Positions 1-8,227 of a stretch of DNA of 36,367 bases are shown piece after piece (positions within the stretch are counted from its first letter, which is position 1; each line of letters starts with the position of its first letter). The stretch spans positions 1 to 36,367 of the forward strand of contig CAITUV010000019.1 in the NCBI GenBank assembly GCA_903895725.1, written 5' to 3'. The stretch comes from an uncultured Myxococcales bacterium (GTDB lineage Bacteria > Myxococcota_A > UBA9042 > CAIXZC01). The notes under the pieces are model-generated. The model worked only from the letters and a program-made list of their open reading frames with translations. It ran no database searches and was not told where the DNA came from. Made by a program: the position numbers and the translations under genes.

Positions 1-247
1 CGCCTCCAGACGGGCACAGCCAGGGGAGCAGGCCGTGCGTCGGGGGCGTCAGGGTGACTTGCCAGGCGCAACGGCCGTTGGGTTGCCTGCAGCGACGGCG
101 AGTGTGGCGCAACGGCCGAGGCCCTTCCGCCGCCTCCAGACGGGCACAGCCAGGGGAGCAGGCCGTGCGTCGGGGGCGTCAGGGTGACTTGCCAGGCGCA
201 ACGGCCGTTGGGTTGCCTGCAGCGACGGCAAGTGTGGCGCAACGGCC
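1..247. repeat. 130-bp tandem repeat, two copies, open at the window edge
   Basis: Positions 1-117 recur at 131-247 with a single mismatch (G100 versus A230), giving a period of 130 bp; 118-130 joins the copies. The second copy then breaks off into unrelated sequence. Each unit contains GGCGCAACGGCC twice (65-76 and 106-117 in copy 1) and a 12-bp palindrome centred on AACGGCCGTT. The period is not a multiple of three, so no frame is conserved between copies, which argues against coding. The array may extend to the left of the window. Confidence 0.9.
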
Positions 248-252
248 AGCTA

Positions 253-284
253 TGGCCCCGGGTCCGGGAGCGGCCCCGGGGCCA
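253..284. other. Strong GC hairpin upstream of the legB operon
   Basis: TGGCCCCGGG (253-262) is the exact reverse complement of CCCGGGGCCA (275-284), giving a 10-bp stem with a 12-nt loop. No T-tract follows on either strand, so it is not a textbook intrinsic terminator. It lies between the 130-bp repeat and the candidate legB promoter and could insulate the operon or simply be structured intergenic DNA. Confidence 0.45.
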
Positions 285-288
285 CCCT

Positions 289-360
289 GCGGATGTGCCG
301 CCGTCGCCGGGTTCGGGTATGCCGTGGCTGCCGGGTGCGGATGTGCCGTCGGTGCTTGAT
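289..360. repeat. Degenerate 24-bp tandem repeat, three units
   Basis: Units 289-312, 313-336 and 337-360 align at a 24-bp period. GCGGATGTGCCG is identical in units 1 and 3, and CTGCCGGGT or CGCCGGGT closes units 1 and 2. The frame would read ADVPxxPG-like octapeptides on the + strand, but there is no start codon context or codon signal, so I do not call a gene. It could be the decayed end of a coding repeat. Confidence 0.45.
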
Positions 361-384
361 TGTTGGGGGGTTGCCTGCTATACC
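356..384 (+). promoter_or_regulatory. Candidate sigma70-type promoter for the legB operon
   Basis: TTGATT (356-361) and TATACC (379-384) are separated by 17 nt, and a TGC immediately precedes the -10, making an extended -10. Both hexamers match consensus at four of six positions. A transcript would start near 391, about 70 nt before the legB ATG. This is the only plausible promoter seen ahead of the + strand glycan genes. Confidence 0.4.
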
Positions 385-459
385 TGCGGCCGACAAGCAG
401 GGCATGGCCGAAGGGTTCTCGTTCGAGCATCAGCGACAGGGCCGGCCCGAGGGGTACCC

Positions 460-1434
460 ATGAAGCATGTGCTGGTAACCGGGGCTGCAGGATTCATCGG
501 CTCGCACCTCGTCGAACGGCTGGTGGCCGACGGGATGAACGTGCGGGCCTTCGTGCACTACAATTCCCGCTGCTCGTGGGGCTGGCTCGACCGTTCCCAG
601 GTCAGGGATTCCATCGAGGTGGTCGCAGGTGACGTGCGTGACTTCGACTCGGTGCGCGCCGCAACCAGGGGCATCGACACTGTGTTCCACCTGGCAGCGC
701 TCATCGGAATCCCGTACAGCTATGTGTCGCCGCTGGCCTACATCCAGACCAACGTCGTCGGTACGTACAACGTGCTCCAGTCCGCCCGGGAGGAAGGGCT
801 GTCGCAGGTCGTGGTGACGTCGACCTCGGAGACGTACGGCTCGGCGCAGTACGTCCCAATCGACGAGCGGCATCCTGCGGTGGGGCAGTCGCCCTATGCA
901 GCCACCAAGGTGGCGGCGGATCAGCTTGCGCTGAGCTATCACAAGTCGTTCGGGCTTCCGGTCAAGGTGGTGCGGCCGTTCAACACGTTCGGCCCGAGGC
1001 AGTCGGCCCGGGCGATCATCCCGACGATCATGACGCAGGCGATTTCGGGCAGCGGGGTGGTCCGCATTGGCAGCCTCACGCCGACCCGGGACCTGACCTA
1101 TGTGGCGGATACCGTTTCGGGCTTCCTGGCCGTTGCCAACTGCGATGCGCTCGCGGGCCAGGCGGCCAACGTCGGCACAGGGCAGGAGATCTCGGTTGGA
1201 AACCTGGCAACCCGGATCATCGAGCTGGCAGGGACCGGAGCGCGCCTTGAGCCCGACTCCCGCCGTATCCGTCCCGATGCCAGCGAGGTCACACGGCTGC
1301 TGGCCGACGCTTCGCTTCTGACGGCCAGGACCGGCTGGAAGCCCCGCCACTCCCTCGACGAGGGGCTCGCCCTCACGCTGAGCTGGGTCCGTGAGCACAT
1401 GGACCTCTACAAGTCTGACCTCTACAACGTCTAG
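460..1434 (+). CDS. legB: LegB-like NDP-GlcNAc 4,6-dehydratase
   Basis: This 324-aa extended SDR should convert NDP-GlcNAc (GDP-GlcNAc in the Campylobacter legionaminic acid route) to the 4-keto-6-deoxy sugar in the cytoplasm. The N-terminal nucleotide-binding motif is TGAAGFIG at about residues 8-15. The catalytic pair is Y146 and K150 (YAATK). The segments YNSRCSWGWLD near residue 30 and PFNTFGPRQSAR near 170 are characteristic of the LegB subfamily rather than RmlB or PseB. I chose ATG 460 because GAGGGG (449-454) lies just upstream and the Rossmann motif begins at once; a longer in-frame reading from 184 runs through repeat DNA and is rejected. It is the first gene of the operon, 6 nt before legC, its expected pathway partner. 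Subfamily assignment is from remembered sequence patterns. Confidence 0.93.
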   Translation: MKHVLVTGAAGFIGSHLVERLVADGMNVRAFVHYNSRCSWGWLDRSQVRDSIEVVAGDVRDFDSVRAATRGIDTVFHLAALIGIPYSYVSPLAYIQTNVVGTYNVLQSAREEGLSQVVVTSTSETYGSAQYVPIDERHPAVGQSPYAATKVAADQLALSYHKSFGLPVKVVRPFNTFGPRQSARAIIPTIMTQAISGSGVVRIGSLTPTRDLTYVADTVSGFLAVANCDALAGQAANVGTGQEISVGNLATRIIELAGTGARLEPDSRRIRPDASEVTRLLADASLLTARTGWKPRHSLDEGLALTLSWVREHMDLYKSDLYNV

Positions 1435-1440
1435 GAAGCC

Positions 1441-2604
1441 ATGATTCCCCTGTCCATTCCCGAGATCTCCGGCAACGAGTGGGCCTACGTGAAGGAATGC
1501 CTCGATACCGGCTGGGTGTCGTCGGCAGGTCCCTTCGTCAACCGGTTCGAGCAGGAGATCGCTCACCGCACCGGGGCGGGACACGCCGTGGCCGTGGTGA
1601 ACGGAACGGCCGGACTCCAGCTCGCCCTGATCCTGGCCGGCGTGAGGCCCGGAGATGCCGTGCTGGTCCCCTCGCTCACCTTCATCGCCCCGATCAATGC
1701 GGTCCGGTACGTCGGTGCCGAGCCCGTGTTCCTCGACTGCGACGACTACTACAACATGGCTCCCGAGGCGCTCCTGAGGTTCCTGGATGACGCGTGCGTG
1801 ACGCGCGTCAACGGATGCGTCATGAAGGATTCGGGGAGGCGGATAGCGGCGGTCATCGCGGTCCACGTGTTCGGCAACGCGGTCGACCTCGAGCCCATGC
1901 TGTCTACCTGCCGGGAGCGCTCCATCGCCCTCGTCGAGGATGCCACGGAAAGCCTTGGGACCCGCTATTCCACGGGTGCGCTGGCAGGCCGTCACACCGG
2001 CTCCATCGGTGATTTCGGAGTGCTCTCGTTCAACGGAAACAAGGTGATCACGACCGGCGGCGGCGGCATGCTGCTGACGTCCGACCCGGCCGCAGCGGCC
2101 AAGGCAAGGTATCTCAGCACCCAGGCCAAGGACGACCCGATCCGGTACGTGCACGACGAGGTCGGGTACAACTGGAGACTCACGAACGTCCAAGCCGCCA
2201 TCGGAGTCGCCCAGCTCGAGAGACTCGACGAGTTCGTCGCCGCCCGACGCAGGCACCATGCCCGGTACGGCGAGCTGCTGGCCGGCGTCAGCGGGCTCGA
2301 GGTGGCACCGGTGCCCCCCTGGGCATTCAACAACTGCTGGCTCACCGCCGTCCGGATCGACGCATCCCGATTCGGCATGGACCGTGAGCAGACCATGGCA
2401 CATCTCCAAACAAAGGGGGTGGAGAGCCGGCCGCTCTGGCATCCCAACCACCTGCAGAGGCCGTATCGGGACTGCGTGGCGTGGAACGTCGGCCGTTCGG
2501 TGAGCCTGTGGGAGCAGACGCTGAACATCCCGAGCAGCGCCGGCCTGACCGATGAGCAGCTCGGGAAGGTCGTGACCGCACTGCGTGATGCGAGAGGACT
2601 TTGA
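1441..2604 (+). CDS. legC: LegC-like PLP-dependent aminotransferase
   Basis: This 387-aa DegT/DnrJ/EryC1-family aminotransferase is expected to transfer an amino group from glutamate to C4 of the 4-keto-6-deoxy sugar made by LegB. The PLP-binding lysine is K201 in FNGNKVITTGGGG. NVQAAIG, RLTN and the opening PLSIPEISGNEWAYVKECL are typical of LegC-type enzymes, and the length is normal for the family. An AGGAAG sequence overlapping the legB stop serves as the ribosome site. The end overlaps the ribosome site of the next gene. The adjacency of LegB and LegC is the strongest evidence that the operon makes a legionaminic-acid-type sugar, although related 4-aminosugar pathways use similar enzymes. 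Confidence 0.93.
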   Translation: MIPLSIPEISGNEWAYVKECLDTGWVSSAGPFVNRFEQEIAHRTGAGHAVAVVNGTAGLQLALILAGVRPGDAVLVPSLTFIAPINAVRYVGAEPVFLDCDDYYNMAPEALLRFLDDACVTRVNGCVMKDSGRRIAAVIAVHVFGNAVDLEPMLSTCRERSIALVEDATESLGTRYSTGALAGRHTGSIGDFGVLSFNGNKVITTGGGGMLLTSDPAAAAKARYLSTQAKDDPIRYVHDEVGYNWRLTNVQAAIGVAQLERLDEFVAARRRHHARYGELLAGVSGLEVAPVPPWAFNNCWLTAVRIDASRFGMDREQTMAHLQTKGVESRPLWHPNHLQRPYRDCVAWNVGRSVSLWEQTLNIPSSAGLTDEQLGKVVTALRDARGL

Positions 2605-2605
2605 C

Positions 2606-4264
2606 ATGGCAGATACGTTTCGGCGACGGTTGATCGAGCGCTTCAAGAAGACGCCCCCGGGCCAGGCGGCCCGTCGTGCGGTCTGGTTTTCCCGCTGGGT
2701 GAGGGAGTGCGCCATCGATTCGGTCGGGATGGCTCGGCTGAGCCTGGCCGGCGACCCGGGAATCGTCGGGACGCCGTTCCTGTCGCTCCAGCAGTGGAAG
2801 CGGGAGCTGGCCAAGCTGCCGCCGGCCACGGGGCAGGAGATCCTCCTGTTCGCGATGCAGAACCGGACCTGGTACGAGTGGATGGTATGGGCCGCTGCGG
2901 TGTTCCGGTCGATGGGCTACCGGCCCGTTGTGGTGTACTCGGGGAAGTCGGCGCAGGAGATCTACCGGCCCAACGGGTTCGGCGTGGGGCTGGAGCGGCT
3001 GGGGGGCGGGTTCTTCCGGCACGCGTTGACCATTCCGCAGGTGGGCTTCCTGGACCTCGACGAGTTCGTTCGGGACGAGCCCGGGCTGTCGGCCGAGTAT
3101 GCGGGGTTCTGCGAGCGGGCGGCGCACATGATTGCTGCCTATGACCTCGAGGTGGAGGAGTTCGAGCCGGAGGACCTCCAGGGCCCTTACGACGAGAAGG
3201 TGCGTGTCGCAACCGAAATGCTGTCCCGCTATGCGCCGGCGCTCCACCGACTGATGTCACAGTTCCCTTCGGCCCGCGCCGTGGCCCCGAACGGGCAGAT
3301 CGGCCTGTCCACAGCGATCCTCGAGGTCGCCAACCGCCTGGAGGTCCCCGCTGCCTTCGTGGAAGCCTGGTGCATGAGGCCCGGACACATGGTCTGGAAC
3401 TTCAACCGGGCAGCGCTGGACTACGACGTCCAGGGCTGGCTCGACTACCTCGGACACCTGGACGAGAATGCCGAGGCCGAGGCTGACCGCTACATGCGCT
3501 TCCAGGAGCGGGCGCACATGAGCCAGAACGATGGCTGGCTCAAGGACTATCGCCCCGTGCAGCGCAGCGCCATGAACGCCCCGTTCCCGCCCGAGCTGGA
3601 AGCCTTCCTGGCCCGCCCTGGAGCGAGCTTCCTGATGGGCACGAACGTGGTCGGCGACAGCGCCACTCTGGGCCGGGCGACCCTGTTCCGCAGCCAGAAG
3701 GACTGGGTCCAGCAGGTGGTGGCGTTCTTCCGCAGGCACCCCGAGATGAACCTCGTGTTCCGCGCCCACCCGGACGAAGTGACCATCCGGGCCCGGCGGC
3801 GCATGGGCGACGTGGCAGCCCAGGCTGCGGGCGATGCACCCAACGTGTTCGTCATTCCGGGCGAGAGCAACATCAGCTCCTATGCGCTGATGGAGCGGGT
3901 CCGATGCGGCCTGGCCTGGGTCAGCAACGTCGGCCTGGACATGGCGCTGCGGGGCCTCCCGGTCGTGATTGCCGCCCGTGCCGCGTACACCGGACTGGGC
4001 ATCGTGCGGGAGCCGGCAACGAGAGAGGAGTACTTTGACGAGATCCTGGCACTCGCTGCCAATCCGGCGGGGCCGACGCCCGAGGCAATCCGACTGGGCA
4101 AGCTGTACCAGCGGGTGCTGACCCGGACCCTCTCCCTCCAGGCCAATGAGCGGGGATACAGTGCCGGCCGCTTCCGCCTTCGTCCCGGGAAGATGGAGGG
4201 GGAGCAACTCCGCTTCTTCCGCATCCTCGCGGGTGAGCTCGACAGCAAGGGACGGGAGAAATGA
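2606..4264 (+). CDS. Predicted GT-B-like glycosyltransferase of capsule or surface polysaccharide
   Basis: This 552-aa soluble protein is not firmly recognised. The C-terminal half has features of capsule-synthesis/Kdo-transferase-like GT-B proteins. FRAHPDEV (about residues 385-392) resembles the conserved HP motif. A Ser-Asn-Val-Gly-Leu-Asp stretch followed by GLPVV (about 440-455) resembles the nucleotide-sugar loop. The N-terminal half (about 60-150) begins with a LLFAMQNRTWYEW strand-turn suggestive of the acceptor Rossmann half. No signal peptide or membrane span is seen. I chose ATG 2606 because GAGAGGA (2592-2598) is 7 nt upstream; in-frame GTG 2585 and ATG 2588 lie inside legC. Its stop overlaps the next start (ATGA at 4261). 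Placement suggests transfer of the nonulosonate or another cluster sugar; that is inference. Confidence 0.6.
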   Translation: MADTFRRRLIERFKKTPPGQAARRAVWFSRWVRECAIDSVGMARLSLAGDPGIVGTPFLSLQQWKRELAKLPPATGQEILLFAMQNRTWYEWMVWAAAVFRSMGYRPVVVYSGKSAQEIYRPNGFGVGLERLGGGFFRHALTIPQVGFLDLDEFVRDEPGLSAEYAGFCERAAHMIAAYDLEVEEFEPEDLQGPYDEKVRVATEMLSRYAPALHRLMSQFPSARAVAPNGQIGLSTAILEVANRLEVPAAFVEAWCMRPGHMVWNFNRAALDYDVQGWLDYLGHLDENAEAEADRYMRFQERAHMSQNDGWLKDYRPVQRSAMNAPFPPELEAFLARPGASFLMGTNVVGDSATLGRATLFRSQKDWVQQVVAFFRRHPEMNLVFRAHPDEVTIRARRRMGDVAAQAAGDAPNVFVIPGESNISSYALMERVRCGLAWVSNVGLDMALRGLPVVIAARAAYTGLGIVREPATREEYFDEILALAANPAGPTPEAIRLGKLYQRVLTRTLSLQANERGYSAGRFRLRPGKMEGEQLRFFRILAGELDSKGREK

Positions 4265-5538
4265 CCTTCGGAGCCCGGCTCGGGGAACGACTCTCCCGAC
4301 TGGTGGCAGTCCGGGAGCTGAAGGGGGCCGCGCTGTTCAGCGCCTCCTCGGTCGTCCTCAACCTGGCCAGCCTCGCGGCCGGCTTCCTCGTCTACCGGTG
4401 GCTCGACCCGTACTACATGGGCATCTGGCAGACCATGGTGCTGGTGCAGACCTACTGCAATTTCCTCACGCTGGGCGTGGCCAACGGGATGAACCGGGAG
4501 CTTCCGTACGTGCTGGGGCGGGGCGAGGTCGAACGGGGCCACCGGATGGCAGCCACGACCCAGGCCTTCAGCCTCTGGGTGGGGGCCCTCTCGCTCGTCG
4601 GGTTTGCCGTCGCACTCTGGTTCGTACCGGACGATGCGAGCTGGCGCATGTCGATTGCAGCGCTGGGGGCCATCGTGCCGGTCTCGTTCTACACCCAGTA
4701 CCTCCAGGGGACCTTCCGGGCGAATGCCGACTTCGACCGCCTGAGTGTCATCCAGCTCGTGGATGCGGGCCTGCGCGTTGCCTCCGTGGCCCTGGTCTAC
4801 TTCTTCGGCTACGCGGGCTACTGCGCAAGGGCTGTGGCGTTGGGCATGGCAGTCGCAGTCCTCACCTATGCCTGGCGCCCTATCCGCGTGCGCTCCACGT
4901 TCTCCTGGAGCACACTCAAGGAGCTGTGCAGGACCGGAATTCCGATCTTCGCTTTCAGCTACGTGTTCGGGTTTGCGGACAGCATTCCGCGGCTCGTGCT
5001 GCTCAACGAAGACACGGTGGAAACGCTCGGGCTCTATGCTCCGGTGCTCACGCTGCTGGGCACGATGAACGCCTTCTTCGATTCCCTGCGGGCCTACCTG
5101 TACCCGAAAGTCTCCCACTACCTGGGGCGGCGAAACGACGATGCCCGGGGCCTGTGGAGACCGACGTTCGCGATCCACCTGCTGTCGGTGCTGTCCGCCA
5201 TACCGGTGGCGCTTGCGGGGGTCTGGCTCATTCCGCTGGTGGTGGAGCACTTCATGCCGCGGTACATGGGGAGCCTGGAAGCGCTCAATGTGGGGCTCGT
5301 GATCATCCTGTTCCTCGGATACCGGATTGGTGCCACGCTGCTCACTGCGCTCAAGTCGTGGCGATACCTGGCCCTGTTCGTGGGCTGTTTCCTCGTGTTG
5401 CAGTGGGCGTTGCCGATGCTGTTCCTGGCATGGTTTCCGCCGTTGCTGGCCGTTTCGTGGGGCCAGGCCGCTTCCGCTGCGGTCATGCTTGGGGTATCCT
5501 TGCTCGTGAATCGGCTCGCCATGCGGGCCGGGGAGTAG
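4261..5538 (+). CDS. wzx: Wzx-type polysaccharide flippase
   Basis: This 425-aa integral membrane protein has about twelve hydrophobic segments spread through its length, as in the MOP-superfamily Wzx/RfbX polysaccharide transporters. It would flip undecaprenyl-linked repeat units to the periplasmic face. The N-terminal pattern of a hydrophobic helix (ALFSASSVVLNLASLAAGF), then YRWLDPYYMGIWQ, then a run ending in NGMNRELP, matches the family. The start codon overlaps the previous stop (ATGA), implying translational coupling. It shares the operon with a Wzy-like gene at 9333, so a Wzx/Wzy-dependent assembly route is likely. The symbol reflects function class only; flippases diverge too far for orthology by eye. 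Confidence 0.85.
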   Translation: MTFGARLGERLSRLVAVRELKGAALFSASSVVLNLASLAAGFLVYRWLDPYYMGIWQTMVLVQTYCNFLTLGVANGMNRELPYVLGRGEVERGHRMAATTQAFSLWVGALSLVGFAVALWFVPDDASWRMSIAALGAIVPVSFYTQYLQGTFRANADFDRLSVIQLVDAGLRVASVALVYFFGYAGYCARAVALGMAVAVLTYAWRPIRVRSTFSWSTLKELCRTGIPIFAFSYVFGFADSIPRLVLLNEDTVETLGLYAPVLTLLGTMNAFFDSLRAYLYPKVSHYLGRRNDDARGLWRPTFAIHLLSVLSAIPVALAGVWLIPLVVEHFMPRYMGSLEALNVGLVIILFLGYRIGATLLTALKSWRYLALFVGCFLVLQWALPMLFLAWFPPLLAVSWGQAASAAVMLGVSLLVNRLAMRAGE

Positions 5539-5541
5539 CTC

Positions 5542-6267
5542 ATGAGCGGTTCGGGGATGAACCTGGCGGTGATTCCGGCCCGTGGGGGGAGCAAACGGGT
5601 GCCCCGCAAGAACGTGCGGGATCTGTGCGGCCGTCCTGCGCTGGCGTGGACCGTGGACGCGGCCATACGCTCCGGGCTTTTTTCGGCCGTGGTGGTGAGC
5701 ACCGATTCCACGGAGATTGCCGAGGCTGCGAAAGCCTCCGGGGCCGAGGTTCCTTTCCTGCGGGAAGCGGCCCTGGCAGACGACCTGACCCCGTCCTCCC
5801 TGGTGACGCTGGATGCGCTCGACCGGCTCGAGCGGGAGGGGCGTACGTTTGAGCGGGTGTGCCAGCTCATGCCCAACTGCCCGCTTCGGACCGACGAGGA
5901 CATCCGGAACGGATTCCGGGTGCTCGTCGATTCAGGAGCGGAAGCGGCGCTCTCGGTCTGTGGCTTCGGCTGGCTCAACCCGTGGTGGTCGATGAAGGCT
6001 TCGGCCGACGGTCGCCTCGAGCCGGTCCATCCGGAGGCCCTTTCGAAGCGCTCGCAAGACCTCCCGGACATCGTGGCACCGACCGGGGCCGCCTGGTGGG
6101 CGACGGCGGGTGCGCTGCGCATGCACCGCACGTTCTATGCCCCGGACCGACGGGGCTTCCGCATCCCGTTCGTCAACGGCCTGGACATCGACACGTGGGA
6201 GGACTGGCACCTGGCGGAAGCGCTGCTGGCCGCCCGGGAAGGCGGGAGGGGCCGTTGCACTCCTTGA
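5542..6267 (+). CDS. legF: CMP-legionaminic/sialic acid cytidylyltransferase (LegF/NeuA-like)
   Basis: This 241-aa protein belongs to the cytidylyltransferase family that activates nonulosonic acids with CTP to CMP-sugars, the donor form for glycosyltransferases. The diagnostic N-terminal CTP-binding loop IPARGGSKRVPRKNV follows residue 8. STDSTEIAE and LMPNCPLRTDEDI match the conserved family blocks, and the closing GLDIDTWEDW is the typical C-terminal motif. ATG 5542 has GGGGAG 7 nt upstream; an internal ATG at 5557 would also retain the active site. I prefer the legionaminate reading over sialic or pseudaminic acid because of LegB, LegC and the PtmE-like protein in the same operon. Substrate specificity cannot be read from the sequence alone. 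Confidence 0.9.
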   Translation: MSGSGMNLAVIPARGGSKRVPRKNVRDLCGRPALAWTVDAAIRSGLFSAVVVSTDSTEIAEAAKASGAEVPFLREAALADDLTPSSLVTLDALDRLEREGRTFERVCQLMPNCPLRTDEDIRNGFRVLVDSGAEAALSVCGFGWLNPWWSMKASADGRLEPVHPEALSKRSQDLPDIVAPTGAAWWATAGALRMHRTFYAPDRRGFRIPFVNGLDIDTWEDWHLAEALLAAREGGRGRCTP

Positions 6268-6287
6268 AGGACAAATCGGACCGGGAG

Positions 6288-7178
6288 ATGACAGGACGCC
6301 TGGCCCTGTGCACTGCGGTGTACCCCGGAGTCGAGCCCTGGCTTCCCGACCTGTGCGCCTCGATTGCCGGCCAGACGGACCCGGCGTTCGACCTGTTCGT
6401 GATCCTCGACGGCGTGCCCGAGGCGACCTGGCTTTCTCGCGGGGGGGCCGGGCTTTCCGCAAGTCTCCTCCACGCTCCGGCCGGAGCGACGACGGCCGAC
6501 GTGCGCAACCTGCTGCTGACCGGGGCCGCAGCGGCGCATGACGGGCTGGTCCTCGTGGACAGCGACGACATCCTGCTGCCGGAGCGGGTTGCCGCCGCCC
6601 GAGCCGGATTGCGGGGAGCGGACGTCGTGGGGTGCGCCATGGAGCTGGTGGATCAGGCCGGCCAGCCATTGGGGCTCGTGTTCGGCCATGGCTCCCCGGC
6701 AACCGACCGGCACATCATCGAGTCCAATCGCTTCGGCATGGGAAACGGTGCGTGGCGAAGTCAGGCGCTCCTCTCCTGCCTGCCCATCCCAAGCCGATGC
6801 CGGGCCGCGGACTGGTTCGTTGCCACGAGGGCCCTCCTTCAAGGGCACTCGCTCCGGTTTGACCCGGTCCCGCTCATGCGCTATCGTCAACATTCGAACA
6901 ACCTGGCCGGGGTGCTGCCGCCCTTCTCCCCGGAGCGGTTGCTGCGAGGGGCCCTGCTGGCCCGTGAGCACTACGACCTGGTGCTGGCGCTGGACGAGGC
7001 CCGTCCCGGCAGACCGCTTCACGAACGGCTCCAGGCAGCGTCCCGACAGGTCGATCGGTTCCTCCGGAAGGCCCGGTCGGAACCGGAATGGCTGACACGT
7101 TACGGCCACGAGCTGGACCGGCGAGGCCCGCTCGATTCCTGGTGGGCCTTCCTGGATGCCCCCACGGAGGACGAATGA
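6288..7178 (+). CDS. GT-A (family 2-like) glycosyltransferase
   Basis: This 296-aa protein starts LALCTAVYPGVEPWLPDL and has the GT-A layout: a nucleotide-binding strand (FDLFVILDG, about 35-42), a conserved ADVRN segment near 70, and a DxD metal motif D91-S92-D93 in LVLVDSDD. WRSQALL and the ADWF segment (about 165-180) resemble the acceptor side of GT2 enzymes. It probably adds a sugar to the lipid-linked repeat unit at the cytoplasmic face. The start is uncertain: ATG 6288 is 21 nt after legF with only a weak upstream site, while TTG 6264 overlaps the end of legF and has GGGAGGGG further upstream. The stop overlaps the legI start as ATGA. The donor is unknown. Confidence 0.75.
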   Translation: MTGRLALCTAVYPGVEPWLPDLCASIAGQTDPAFDLFVILDGVPEATWLSRGGAGLSASLLHAPAGATTADVRNLLLTGAAAAHDGLVLVDSDDILLPERVAAARAGLRGADVVGCAMELVDQAGQPLGLVFGHGSPATDRHIIESNRFGMGNGAWRSQALLSCLPIPSRCRAADWFVATRALLQGHSLRFDPVPLMRYRQHSNNLAGVLPPFSPERLLRGALLAREHYDLVLALDEARPGRPLHERLQAASRQVDRFLRKARSEPEWLTRYGHELDRRGPLDSWWAFLDAPTEDE

Positions 7179-8227
7179 ACCCCATCCAACTCGGTACCCG
7201 AACGGTCGGACCGGGCCACCCCCCCTACGTCATCGCCGAGGTCGGCTCCAACCACAACGGCGACATGGACCTCTGCCGGCGGCTCGTCGAGACCGCGGCC
7301 CGCTGCGGTGCCGATGCCGTGAAGTTCCAGTCCTGGGACAAGCGGACGCTCATCGGCAAGGCAGAGTACGCCCGCAACACGCAGTATGCGGACAAGAAGC
7401 GGCACTTCGGCAGCCTCGAGGAGATGGTCGAGCGCTACCAGTTCAGCCCGGCGCAGCATGCCACCGTGGCAGGCTGGTGCCGGGAGCTGGGCATCGAGTT
7501 CCTGTCATCGGCCTTCTCGCCGCAGGAAGTGGACATGCTGGAAGGGCTGGGCGTGGTGTGCCACAAGGTGGCCTCCATGGACGTGAACAACCTCAAGCTG
7601 CTCGAGTGCTTCGGCCGAACCGGGAAGCCCGTGCTCCTGTCGACCGGAATGGCATCGCTGGGCGAAATCGAAAAGGCGCTGTCGGTGCTGGACACTGCCG
7701 GGTCGGGTCCGGTTGCCCTGCTCCATTGCATCTCGGTCTACCCGCCCGATTACCGGGATATCCACCTTCGGAACCTGGCCACTCTGGCCACGGCATTCGA
7801 CCGTGTCGTGGGCTTCTCCGACCACACCATCGGGACAGCAATTCCCCTTGCATCAGTGGCAGTTGGATCCTGCATCATCGAGAAACACTTTACCCTGGAC
7901 AAGGGGCTCGACGGATGGGATCACTGGATCTCGGCCGACCCTGCGGAGCTGGAGGCAATCGTCCGTGAAGGGCGCAACATCGTCCTGGCCCTGGGCAGCT
8001 CGGTCCGGACGGTGAGCGCTGCGGAGATGCGCCGGCGCCCCATGATGCGTCGGCGCATCCTGGTGGCCCGCACGATGAAGAAAGGTGACGTCCTGAGCGA
8101 GGGGGACCTGGATTTCAAGCGGCCAGGCAACGGCATTGCCCCCGACGAGGCCCGGTACGTAGTGGGGCGCAGGCTGGCACGGGACGTGGAGCCGGACCAC
8201 GAGCTCGAGTGGACCGACCTGGAATGA
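7175..8227 (+). CDS. legI: NeuB-family nonulosonic acid synthase (LegI-like)
   Basis: This 350-aa enzyme condenses a 6-carbon N-acyl aminosugar with phosphoenolpyruvate to give a nine-carbon nonulosonic acid. The TIM-barrel NeuB domain opens with IAEVGSNHNGD (about 20-30). It carries DAVKFQ, STGMAS, LLHCISVYP and FSDHTIG (about 50-215), and EKHFTLDK near 235. A C-terminal SAF/antifreeze-like domain starts near RILVART (about 290) and ends ARDVEPDHELEW. All blocks of a complete NeuB/LegI/PseI enzyme are present at normal length. The ribosome site CGGAGG lies 4 nt before the ATG. Leg versus Neu versus Pse specificity is inferred from the LegB, LegC and PtmE neighbours. Confidence 0.93.
   Translation: MNPIQLGTRTVGPGHPPYVIAEVGSNHNGDMDLCRRLVETAARCGADAVKFQSWDKRTLIGKAEYARNTQYADKKRHFGSLEEMVERYQFSPAQHATVAGWCRELGIEFLSSAFSPQEVDMLEGLGVVCHKVASMDVNNLKLLECFGRTGKPVLLSTGMASLGEIEKALSVLDTAGSGPVALLHCISVYPPDYRDIHLRNLATLATAFDRVVGFSDHTIGTAIPLASVAVGSCIIEKHFTLDKGLDGWDHWISADPAELEAIVREGRNIVLALGSSVRTVSAAEMRRRPMMRRRILVARTMKKGDVLSEGDLDFKRPGNGIAPDEARYVVGRRLARDVEPDHELEWTDLE

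Noticed and set aside
184..459. In-frame upstream extension of the legB reading frame
   Set aside because: It runs through the 130-bp repeat and the degenerate 24-bp units, has no ribosome site, and the Rossmann motif starts right at ATG 460.
430..2829. 799-codon open frame on the - strand opposite legB and legC
   Set aside because: LegB and LegC on the + strand are unambiguous; the opposite frame is His/Arg/Gly-rich with no motif.
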